This document shows, piece by piece, positions 32,265-40,101 of a stretch of DNA of 54,396 nucleotides. The DNA comes from Leptospira sp. GTDB taxonomy: Bacteria; Spirochaetota; Leptospiria; Leptospirales; Leptospiraceae. A program made the translations under genes and the position numbers. The DNA is taken from positions 1 through 54,396 of the forward strand of contig JAPZRK010000103.1 of NCBI GenBank assembly GCA_027531445.1, read 5' to 3'. Position 1 is the stretch's first letter. Each line of letters starts with the position of its first letter. The notes under the pieces were generated by a model that was given only the letters and a program-made list of their open reading frames with translations, ran no database searches and was not told the origin of the DNA.

Positions 32265-34397
32265 TCAATCTTGGATTACACTCATTGCATACTCGGAGAT
32301 GGCTTCCCTTCTCTTGTCTGCAAAGTCTTTGTGAAACCAAAGTTCTTGTATGTTCTTTGCACTTTTTTTATTCGCAATTGTGATGACCGTCATACAATGA
32401 TCGACGGCATATTTCATGGCTTCCTTACCCGTCTCACCAAGCCCTTTATTGCGTTTTTTTCGAGTGATTTCTGATCCAGTTTTGTTTACTTTTGCAACTA
32501 ACTTATCGTAGTCGGAATCATCGATACAAAATACAGTTTCCTTTTTCCCATCCTTCCATTTTACATCCACCTCAAAGAGTGGTGCGGCAGAGACAGCGAT
32601 GAAGCCCAAGTCAAAAAGCTCAGGCCAGTATTCATAGAAAAAAGACAACATCAGGGATCGAATGGCGTAACCATCAAAATCCGCATCGGTTATGATACTG
32701 AGCTTATCATAATTCAGTTCGTCGACAGTTTTTACCTTTGCATCTAACGGTAAACCTACGATTGCAACGATATTCTTCATCTCTTCATTTTGCATCGCTT
32801 TAGCAAGTGACATTCCCTTACAGTTGAGCGGCTTTCCGCGAAGAGGGAAAAGTCCATGCAATTTTGGATTACGGGCCGGACGAAGACCCGCGATCGCCGA
32901 ATCCCCTTCCGCAACAAACAAAATACGTCCATCATCGGTAGTTTTGCCCGTAGGAGGCATCAGCTTAGGGATGTTGTTACGAGACGCTTTACGGAGCCCT
33001 TTCTGAGCGTCCTCGAGCTGTTTGAGTTGGGTTCTACGCTCCATCACCATCTTGATTTCTTCAATCAAACCAGTTTTTTTCAGGAGTTTGTCCAAATGTT
33101 TATCTACTGCTTTGCGTATGTCCTCATTCAAATCATTGATCAAATAAGATTTGTCTTGGGACTTGAATCGCGGATTTAAAATGCGAAGGTTTACATACAT
33201 ATGAAAACAGCTACGCACATCATTTCTTGTGCACTGGGTATTTAACTTTTTTTCAAGCGATACAATTTGTGATTTTTTGCGCACTTCGTCACAGAGCCTA
33301 TTTTCGAGGTATTCAATCGCTGAACCACCTTGCGGACAGAAGATGGAATTCACCCAAGTCAATGTTTTGTTTTGCCCTACCACTACATAGGTATCCATAT
33401 TAATTTGAGAAGGGGATGTTTTATCTAGATAGTCTAACTTGTAATAGACCATCTCCGAGTTACTAAAAATCTCATCAAAACCCTTTTTGAATTTATATTT
33501 CTCTTTTCCTGTTTTGTGAATAAAGACAACTTCCAATCCAGGGTTGGACATAGCTATGTCTTGCAAATATTGCTTCACCAAATTGATGTTAAACGATACA
33601 TCTAGATTATTGAAATACGCAGGATTTAATTCAAATTCAACAGTAGTTCCGTGATCTTCCTTTTTTGCTGTTTCAACAACGGCAACCATACCAGCTTTTT
33701 CGGAAGGTGCCTTGAGTTGTTTGATTTGATCAGGGGAAAGACCAGGACAATCATTAAAATGGCCGTGTTCATCGAAATAAAGGGAGACACGATCCATATC
33801 ATCTTTCGAAAGTTTGAATCCACGAATCACCTTTTTGACATCATCATGTATCGTGAAGGTCTTTTTATAAGCTTTTCCACCGTTGATTGTCTTTACTTTG
33901 AAAAAGGAAGATACCATTCGTACAAGGGAAATACCGACACCATTCTGGCCTGCTACGTGGTCTTCTTTGACTTTGTCATCGAAATTTTCCCCATACATTA
34001 AATGGAGATATACACCTTCAGCGTTATCAGCGGGAATCCCCCTACCATTGTCTTCGATTGTCACTCGTTTGCGGTCGGTTGACAGTTGAACAATGAGACG
34101 ATTCATTTTGTCTTTTTCTGGGATGTTTTTATCGTTTAGATTTTTGCGATATTCATCCACACAGTTCATACACGCTTCATCTAAACATTTGATTTTTGCC
34201 GGAATGTCTGCAAGTTCTTCGTGGCTAATCTCATATAGACCGCCACTGTCTTTTTTGAAAAAATGTTGTTCAAATGTAGAAAGGGAGTTTTGTCCGAGCC
34301 ACATCCCTGTTCGCATTCGAACGTGTTCTACATTGGAAAGTTTTTTGAAATTACGTGAGTTAGATGAATTTGCTTTTTCTGGTTTCGCGACTGCCAT
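32265..34397 (-). CDS. Type IIA DNA topoisomerase, B (ATPase/TOPRIM) subunit, T4-like
   Basis: The 710-residue protein has the GHKL ATPase: Glu74, Asn78 and Asp81 in CLDEACMNCVDEY, DNGRGIP near 116, and the lid GQNGVGISLV near 150. The transducer contains RFKSQDKSYL, where the QTK loop is QDK, with Lys about 416 kept. The TOPRIM domain has AEGDSA (about 496) and TDADFDG (about 570). NVEHVRMRTGMWLG replaces the usual GLEAVRKRPGMYIG. The end (YEYWPELFDLGF ... RKKRNKGLGETG) resembles the phage T4 topoisomerase and the LMGD motif of GyrB is not present. No GyrB-type tail insert is seen. It follows the A subunit after three bases. It would cut and pass duplex DNA with that partner. The housekeeping gyrase is presumably elsewhere. 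Confidence 0.88.
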   Translation of the reverse strand: MAVAKPEKANSSNSRNFKKLSNVEHVRMRTGMWLGQNSLSTFEQHFFKKDSGGLYEISHEELADIPAKIKCLDEACMNCVDEYRKNLNDKNIPEKDKMNRLIVQLSTDRKRVTIEDNGRGIPADNAEGVYLHLMYGENFDDKVKEDHVAGQNGVGISLVRMVSSFFKVKTINGGKAYKKTFTIHDDVKKVIRGFKLSKDDMDRVSLYFDEHGHFNDCPGLSPDQIKQLKAPSEKAGMVAVVETAKKEDHGTTVEFELNPAYFNNLDVSFNINLVKQYLQDIAMSNPGLEVVFIHKTGKEKYKFKKGFDEIFSNSEMVYYKLDYLDKTSPSQINMDTYVVVGQNKTLTWVNSIFCPQGGSAIEYLENRLCDEVRKKSQIVSLEKKLNTQCTRNDVRSCFHMYVNLRILNPRFKSQDKSYLINDLNEDIRKAVDKHLDKLLKKTGLIEEIKMVMERRTQLKQLEDAQKGLRKASRNNIPKLMPPTGKTTDDGRILFVAEGDSAIAGLRPARNPKLHGLFPLRGKPLNCKGMSLAKAMQNEEMKNIVAIVGLPLDAKVKTVDELNYDKLSIITDADFDGYAIRSLMLSFFYEYWPELFDLGFIAVSAAPLFEVDVKWKDGKKETVFCIDDSDYDKLVAKVNKTGSEITRKKRNKGLGETGKEAMKYAVDHCMTVITIANKKSAKNIQELWFHKDFADKRREAISEYAMSVIQD

Positions 34398-34400
34398 AGT

Positions 34401-35771
34401 TTATTTTGGATCCCATTTGGTTTTGAGTTCATCGAGTTCATCGATCATAAAACCGGTTAATTTTTTGTCATCTTTCGTAAGAGCAGTGTATTCGGTGAAT
34501 TTTGTTTTTGCTTCAACGATCGCATCTTCACACTTTTTCACTTCTTCTAAAGTCATACGGTAAACAGGAATCGAAGAAAGCCATTCAAAATATATGAATT
34601 TTGCCGCTTTCAACTTCTCTTCAAAATCTTTCTTTGACTTGATACCAGTTACCTTTTCATTCCACTTTTCTTTAATAAAACGGATGAGTTCGGAATTGCG
34701 ATCGATCTTTTCTTTCTCAAGTCCAGCAAGTCTTTTGAATCTACGAATTAAATGTGTCTTTCTAAAATCACAAAAATGTTTGATGATCTCTTCCATTGTG
34801 TGATTTTTTAGTTTCCCTTCATGGGTAATCACATTGACGGTTAGGACTTCGTTGTTTTCTTTAGAGAAGAGCTCTTTGATTTCTTTCTCAGATGGAGTTT
34901 CTCCCTTACGTGCAATGAGCTCAATTTTGAAAGTTTGGCTGGAATGGTCTACATAGTCCTTCAACCAATTGTCTTTCTTTTCAATCAAATCATCTAAATA
35001 AAGAATCACCTTTTCACGGTTCCAATTCATAGGAGCATCAGATAAGAATAACTTTCCGTCCTCTTTTTTGAATGCAAAGGTCGTAGACATGACTGTGGAA
35101 CCGTTGTCATTTTTGGAGAGTTTGATCTCTCCCCCATAACCTTTGTACCATGGTGTAACTTTCTTTGCTTTAGCTGTTTTGAGATAAGCAACTTGCGAAT
35201 CAATAACTTCGCTTAATTTATGGCCAGGGATAAAACATCTGAATCCAGTTGCAATTCCCTGAATGCTATTCAAAAGGACAACTGGAACTTTCCCTACAAA
35301 ATGAATCGGCTCATCTTCCGTTTCATCATAATTTTTAACATAATCAATGTCTGGCAGACTTTCAAAAAAGCCTAAATCCTTAGCAAAATCGGATAATTTA
35401 ACTTCTGTATACCTAGGAGATGCGATGGCATTCGGATCTAAAACGTCTCCGAATGTTCCTTCACCATGCACGAGAGGATAATTGTTGGCAAATGCGAAAT
35501 CTTGTGCCATTTGCGAGAGTGCATCTTGTATGGACCTGTCACCATGTGGATGATATCCCATAGCAAGACCAGCCACTTTCACTGTTTTTGTATGGCGATT
35601 GCGTGCATCGCTATTCCACATCGCCCATAAAATACGTCGTTGAACAGGCTTTAATCCGTCAATTTCATGAGGAATTGCACGTGAATCACACACGTAGCGA
35701 GAGTATTTTCTTTGGTCATCGTGGACCTGATCTTCAAAGGGACGTCTGGGATATTGATCTTCGTTCTTCAT
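34401..35771 (-). CDS. Type IIA DNA topoisomerase, A (breakage-reunion) subunit, short T4-like form
   Basis: The protein has about 456 residues: the catalytic core of GyrA/ParC without the C-terminal beta-pinwheel. IDGLKPVQRRILWAM, GYHPHGDRSIQDA and HGEGTFGDVLDP lead to ASPRYTEVKL with the DNA-attaching Tyr (about 121) and its Arg neighbour. GKVPVVLLNSIQGIATGF carries the conserved Ile region. The 'ASPRY' form and short length recall phage T4 gp52 (about 442 residues) more than gyrase. Without a wrapping domain it should relax or decatenate, not supercoil. The ATG at 35771 is chosen over a GTG at 35786; neither has a strong ribosome site. It is the first gene of the two-gene operon. Confidence 0.88.
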   Translation of the reverse strand: MKNEDQYPRRPFEDQVHDDQRKYSRYVCDSRAIPHEIDGLKPVQRRILWAMWNSDARNRHTKTVKVAGLAMGYHPHGDRSIQDALSQMAQDFAFANNYPLVHGEGTFGDVLDPNAIASPRYTEVKLSDFAKDLGFFESLPDIDYVKNYDETEDEPIHFVGKVPVVLLNSIQGIATGFRCFIPGHKLSEVIDSQVAYLKTAKAKKVTPWYKGYGGEIKLSKNDNGSTVMSTTFAFKKEDGKLFLSDAPMNWNREKVILYLDDLIEKKDNWLKDYVDHSSQTFKIELIARKGETPSEKEIKELFSKENNEVLTVNVITHEGKLKNHTMEEIIKHFCDFRKTHLIRRFKRLAGLEKEKIDRNSELIRFIKEKWNEKVTGIKSKKDFEEKLKAAKFIYFEWLSSIPVYRMTLEEVKKCEDAIVEAKTKFTEYTALTKDDKKLTGFMIDELDELKTKWDPK

Positions 35772-35851
35772 GATACCAAATGACACAGAGAACGGGTGAA
35801 TTGGCTTGTCAATCCGTTTTCCCTTTTTAGATTGACTGTACGGTCTTATCT

Positions 35852-36724
35852 ATGTCCCCAAAAATGCCATTTTCCCCCCGAATCTATTGGCTTATCTGCA
35901 CCTTGCTATTTTTTTTATTTTGGGGTTGTTCCTTTACCAAATCCTTGCTTAGAAAGGGTGGTTCTGAGGCTTCTCGCACATCAATTTTGGTAAGCAAATA
36001 CCCAAAAAAATTGAATCCAAAATTCTATGCTGAAGGCTCAACCTACTATCGATTTATAGAAAGAAATGCTGATATTTCCGACCCAATTATCAACGAATGG
36101 GAGCTCACATTTCTAGTTTATGACAAGGAATTCCTTTCCTCCGTTCGAACCAATTACCCGTCAGCAGATTATAAAACCTATAAACTCGCTTGGAGAAAGA
36201 AACAAGGCACTTACGATCTACACGAAAATAAAAAAGATTTTATCGCCACCTATTCAAAGCTAAGTTCCGGAGAGGCAAACGCGAATACATTATCTGAGCT
36301 TCTGACACAACTCGCGCAAGAATCAAAAAATTATGTAAAAATTCGTGATTTATCTAGCTTCTACGTTGAAGGAGACTTTGCCTATCTCACCGCCGAATCG
36401 ATGACAGGTGACGGATCAGCCGTTTACGAATGGAAAAATGAACGTCCTTCTTCAGATACGAGTCCACCGCGCTCGATTTTCTTATCTGTTTCGAAAGAAG
36501 GAAAGCCAATCAAGTATAGTTCACCTCACTATGATTATTTTCAATTTCAATTTGAAGTATTTGATACCGAACCAACAAAGTTATTTTACAAATCCATTTA
36601 TGCTGAGGACAAAGTAGAAATTTACTTTTTACCTCCAATTTCAAATCAAGTTTCCACAAAACCTAAGGAACCAGTAGGCTTCCAACGCATTGGAGACTAT
36701 CTTATCAGAGAGGAATCACCATGA
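35852..36724 (+). CDS. Hypothetical lipoprotein
   Basis: The 290-residue protein has a basic start, a strong hydrophobic stretch and the lipobox LFWGC (Cys about 26). The mature part is hydrophilic, rich in Tyr, Ser, Lys and Glu, with no recognised domain. KYPKKLNPKFYAEGSTYYRFIE and later strands suggest a soluble beta-rich envelope protein. The last four bases overlap the gltX start (ATGA), so both are on one transcript although no functional tie is known. It is divergent from the topoisomerase operon. Confidence 0.72.
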   Translation: MSPKMPFSPRIYWLICTLLFFLFWGCSFTKSLLRKGGSEASRTSILVSKYPKKLNPKFYAEGSTYYRFIERNADISDPIINEWELTFLVYDKEFLSSVRTNYPSADYKTYKLAWRKKQGTYDLHENKKDFIATYSKLSSGEANANTLSELLTQLAQESKNYVKIRDLSSFYVEGDFAYLTAESMTGDGSAVYEWKNERPSSDTSPPRSIFLSVSKEGKPIKYSSPHYDYFQFQFEVFDTEPTKLFYKSIYAEDKVEIYFLPPISNQVSTKPKEPVGFQRIGDYLIREESP

Positions 36725-38280
36725 CACAACCAAAAGTTCGAACACGTTTTGCTCCATCGCCTTCAGGCTTTCTTCATGTTGGAGGAGCAAGGACCGCCTT
36801 ATTTAATTATCTTTATGCAAAGGCAACTGGTGGCACATTCATTCTCCGAGTGGAAGATACGGATCGAGATCGATCCACGGAAGCATCCTTTCAAATTATT
36901 TTAGAATCCTTAAAATGGTTGGGAATGGACTGGTCAGAAGGTCCCGAAATGGGGGGGCCACACGGTCCCTATACCCAATCGGAAAGACTCCATATCTACA
37001 AAGAACATACAGAAAGATTGATTTCTGAAAAAAAAGCATACCGCTGTTTTTGTTCTGCTGAAGAATTGGACGGCAAAAAAAAACAAGCAGAATCGATGGG
37101 TATCCCTTACCTTTATGATGGGAAGTGTTCCAACTTAACAGATGCAGAAATCCAAACTCAGCTTTCAACAAATACTCCTTATACGGTTCGATTCCGAATT
37201 CCAAACAAAATCGTGATTGTTGATGATATCATCCAAGGCAAAGTAAAATTTGAATCTAAACTCATTGGAGACTTTATCATTGTAAAGTCAGACGGTTTCC
37301 CTTCTTACAACTATGCAGTAGTTATTGATGATGCTCTTATGGAAATCACTCATGTAATTCGTGGTGTGGGACATTTATCGAATACCCCAAGGCAAATCCT
37401 GATTGGCGAGGCATTCGGTTTTCCCATTCCAAAATTTGCGCATGTGAGTGAAATCGTAGGGTCTGATGGGAAAAAACTTTCAAAAAGAGCCGGCGCCACA
37501 TCCGTGTTAGCGTTCCGTGAACTTGGCTACCTCCCTGAAACCATGCGCAATTACATGGCCTTATTAGGTTGGACATCACCTGACGGAAAAGAATTTATGC
37601 CTGACGAAGAGCTCTGTCGTATTTTTGACATTGCCCGTTGTTCAAAATCTCCTGCCACATTCGATGTATTCAAAAAATTGAAAGAAGAAGAAAAGGAAAC
37701 CGTAGAGTTCAACAAACTAGATGCAATGGGTCTTTCCGAATACTTAAATCCCAAATCCAAATTGAATTGGATGTCAAACAAATTGATACGAGATATATCG
37801 ATCGAAAGACTGGGAAAGGAGATGGTACCATTTTTAAAAAATGCAAACATACCTGAAGCATTCAAAACCGGCACACACCCCACTCTCCTTTCTATCCTAG
37901 AGTCTGTAAGAGTTTATTTGGATCGCTTCATACAAGCTCCGCCTTACATTGAAGAGTTTTTTTTGGAAGAGATCAATTTTGAAAATGAAGAGGCAAAAGA
38001 ACTTTTGTTATCTGGAAATGGAATTAACGTTGCAAAAACCTTTGCCAAACTCCTAAAAGAGAACCAGACTAGTACCCCAGATGCGTATAAGGATCTAATG
38101 GCCAAAGTAGGCGAAATATCGGGAGAAAAAGGACGCACTTTATTTATGCCCATCCGGTCGATCACCACTGGAAAGTCCCACGGTTTGGAATTGCCGATTC
38201 TTTTTAGTCTTCTAGGACCCGAGAAACTGGTCCAGCGGATGCAAACATTGGCTCAGGCAGCAGGGATTTCCCTAAATTAG
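36721..38280 (+). CDS. gltX: Glutamyl-tRNA synthetase
   Basis: The enzyme charges tRNA-Glu for protein and, via glutamyl-tRNA reductase, tetrapyrrole synthesis. The 519-residue protein has the class-I HIGH-type motif in FAPSPSGFLHVGGARTAL, the RVEDTD segment, and the KMSKS-type loop KKLSKRAGATSV. FDIARCSKSPATFD lies between the catalytic and anticodon-binding parts. Four zinc-ligand Cys typical of E. coli GltX are only partly present (CFCSAEE). Length is normal for bacterial forms. The call is secure. Confidence 0.97.
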   Translation: MTQPKVRTRFAPSPSGFLHVGGARTALFNYLYAKATGGTFILRVEDTDRDRSTEASFQIILESLKWLGMDWSEGPEMGGPHGPYTQSERLHIYKEHTERLISEKKAYRCFCSAEELDGKKKQAESMGIPYLYDGKCSNLTDAEIQTQLSTNTPYTVRFRIPNKIVIVDDIIQGKVKFESKLIGDFIIVKSDGFPSYNYAVVIDDALMEITHVIRGVGHLSNTPRQILIGEAFGFPIPKFAHVSEIVGSDGKKLSKRAGATSVLAFRELGYLPETMRNYMALLGWTSPDGKEFMPDEELCRIFDIARCSKSPATFDVFKKLKEEEKETVEFNKLDAMGLSEYLNPKSKLNWMSNKLIRDISIERLGKEMVPFLKNANIPEAFKTGTHPTLLSILESVRVYLDRFIQAPPYIEEFFLEEINFENEEAKELLLSGNGINVAKTFAKLLKENQTSTPDAYKDLMAKVGEISGEKGRTLFMPIRSITTGKSHGLELPILFSLLGPEKLVQRMQTLAQAAGISLN

Positions 38281-38391
38281 TCTTTTTTTCCTACAATTTG
38301 ACTCTTTTTTAGAGTCTGCAAAGATTTTTGTTTTTTTTTCCTAGATTTTAACGTATCATTTGCAATAAAAGGGAAAGATAGAGAAATCACA

Positions 38392-38994
38392 GTGGTCTTA
38401 ATTTGCGATACAGAATACGACGTGCTAAGCCCATCTCCTGGGTCTTATGCTATGTTTCTGCCACCTGACATGTCTTCCGTGAAATCCTTTCGCTCTGCCC
38501 TGACTCATACACTTTCCCAGCACGATTTCCCTCCAAATAACATCATGCAGATAGAACTGGCGGCAGACGAAGCACTTACCAATTCGGTGGCGGCAAATGT
38601 AAGCAGTTCTAGTGATGAGACGATCATTTGTCGTTGGAGGATAGAGGGATCTAAGTTTACACTCTATATTTTGGACTACGGATCTGGGATTCGGGATGAA
38701 AATCCAGTCGAGGACGTAGACAAAAATCTCCTCAAAACTAACTCCACACTCTGTTTTTCAAATTTTATCGATAGCATCAAAAACCACCAATTCAAAAAGC
38801 CTGACACTCTCCCCTACAATGGATCTGAACACAAACATAAGAATATGGGAAAAGGGTTGAAAATAATCAATGCCATGATGGACTCCGTAAAGGTATTATT
38901 TCACGGAGAAGGCATGGTGGGAGACGCTCCCCAAGGTTTCAAAGTGATGGGATCCATCCTAGCACTTGAATACGACCGCGCCAAACATTTATAA
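38392..38994 (+). CDS. RsbW-like HATPase (anti-sigma factor/serine-protein kinase type)
   Basis: The 200-residue protein has the GHKL kinase-like fold of RsbW/SpoIIAB proteins. The N box is IELAADEALTNSVAANV with the catalytic Glu and Mg-binding Asn. The G1 box is LDYGSGIRD and the G2 box is MGKGLKIINAMMDSV. About 50 residues between G1 and G2 are longer and more hydrophilic than usual. Such proteins bind sigma factors or phosphorylate anti-anti-sigma (STAS) proteins; no STAS or sigma gene is adjacent. The start is a GTG at 38392 with GAGAAATC before it. The next gene begins directly after its stop codon. About 110 bases before it hold no gene and only a weak GACTC/GAGTC hairpin. Confidence 0.82.
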   Translation: MVLICDTEYDVLSPSPGSYAMFLPPDMSSVKSFRSALTHTLSQHDFPPNNIMQIELAADEALTNSVAANVSSSSDETIICRWRIEGSKFTLYILDYGSGIRDENPVEDVDKNLLKTNSTLCFSNFIDSIKNHQFKKPDTLPYNGSEHKHKNMGKGLKIINAMMDSVKVLFHGEGMVGDAPQGFKVMGSILALEYDRAKHL

Positions 38995-40098
38995 TTGATT
39001 TTACATATAAATACTTCACGTGAATGGCGTGGGGGCGAACAACAGTTATTCTATCTTGCCCAAGGTTTGGCTTCGGAAAAGATTTCTCAATCCATCATTG
39101 GCCAACCCGGTTCTCCATTGGAAGAAAGATGCCTAGCAGAAGGTTTGCCTTTTTTCCCCGTTCTCATGCGAAATGAACTGGATTTCCGCGCGATTCGAAC
39201 CATCCGACAGTTTTGCCTTGCAAGTCAGATCACACTCATCCATACACATACGGGCCACGCGCACACACTGGCACTGTTGGCAAAATCAAAAACTCTCAAA
39301 ATTCCGCTCGTAGTTTCGAGACGAGTCGACTTCAAACCTGGAAACGGTTTGTTTTCGAAATGGAAATACAGACATAAAGCCATAGATTATTTTTTACCCG
39401 TTTCTCAAAAGATTCTTTCGATTATGTTGGCCTCTGGCATTAGCCCAGAAAAATTAATAACCGTCTATTCTGGCATAGACCTCAAACGTTTTACAAAGCT
39501 TCCGTCTGCGGAGTCTCTTCGCGAAGAATTCGGATTATCGAAAAAAATGGTAATCATTGGAAACATAGCGGCGTTAGTTGATCATAAAGATCAAGAAACT
39601 TTATTACGTGCCATCCAAAAGGTAAATTCAGATGTCCCATTTAAACTTCTCATCGTTGGGGAGGGGAGATTGGAAAAGAAACTGAAAGCACTTTCCAAAG
39701 AATTGGGACTAGATGAAAGAGTTCTCTTTACAGGTTATAGAACAGAAATACCAGAGCTCCTTTCTCTATTTGATATCTTCACTCTCACTTCCAAAGAAGA
39801 AGGACTAGGCACTTCCGTTTTGGACGCTATGGCGGCTGGTCTTCCAATTATTGCAACAAAGGGAGGTGGAATCGCAGAAATGCTCACTTCTGAAAAGGGC
39901 GCATTACTTTCCGACGTTGGCGACACAGATGCGTTAGCTAAAAATTTTGAAACCTTACTTGCTTCCGAACAAACTCGAAGTGCTTTCGGTGCCTTCAACA
40001 AACAATCGGTTAAACGGTTTTCAATCGCAAACACGATCCAAAAAACAAAGCTCGTTTATTATTCACTGCTTGGTCAGACTCTTTACGAGAAGGTTTAA
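38995..40098 (+). CDS. Glycosyltransferase family 4 (GT-B)
   Basis: The 367-residue protein is GT4-like. The N-terminal half has the acceptor-side Rossmann fold with SREWRGGEQQLFYLAQGL. The C-terminal half binds the nucleotide sugar: LKRF, then IIGNIAALVDHKDQETLL, LLIVGEGRLEKKL, FTGYRTEIPELLSLFDIF, and the EX7E-type SKEEGLGTSVLDAMAAGLPII. It probably adds a sugar to a lipid or glycan at the membrane; acceptor and donor are unknown. It starts with a TTG immediately after the RsbW-like stop codon, with no gap, and is followed four bases later by polA. Confidence 0.87.
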   Translation: MILHINTSREWRGGEQQLFYLAQGLASEKISQSIIGQPGSPLEERCLAEGLPFFPVLMRNELDFRAIRTIRQFCLASQITLIHTHTGHAHTLALLAKSKTLKIPLVVSRRVDFKPGNGLFSKWKYRHKAIDYFLPVSQKILSIMLASGISPEKLITVYSGIDLKRFTKLPSAESLREEFGLSKKMVIIGNIAALVDHKDQETLLRAIQKVNSDVPFKLLIVGEGRLEKKLKALSKELGLDERVLFTGYRTEIPELLSLFDIFTLTSKEEGLGTSVLDAMAAGLPIIATKGGGIAEMLTSEKGALLSDVGDTDALAKNFETLLASEQTRSAFGAFNKQSVKRFSIANTIQKTKLVYYSLLGQTLYEKV

Positions 40099-40101
40099 TC
40101 T

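Noticed and set aside
38300..38316. GACTC/GAGTC hairpin after gltX
   Set aside because: Five-base stem with the T-run well separated; not a convincing terminator.
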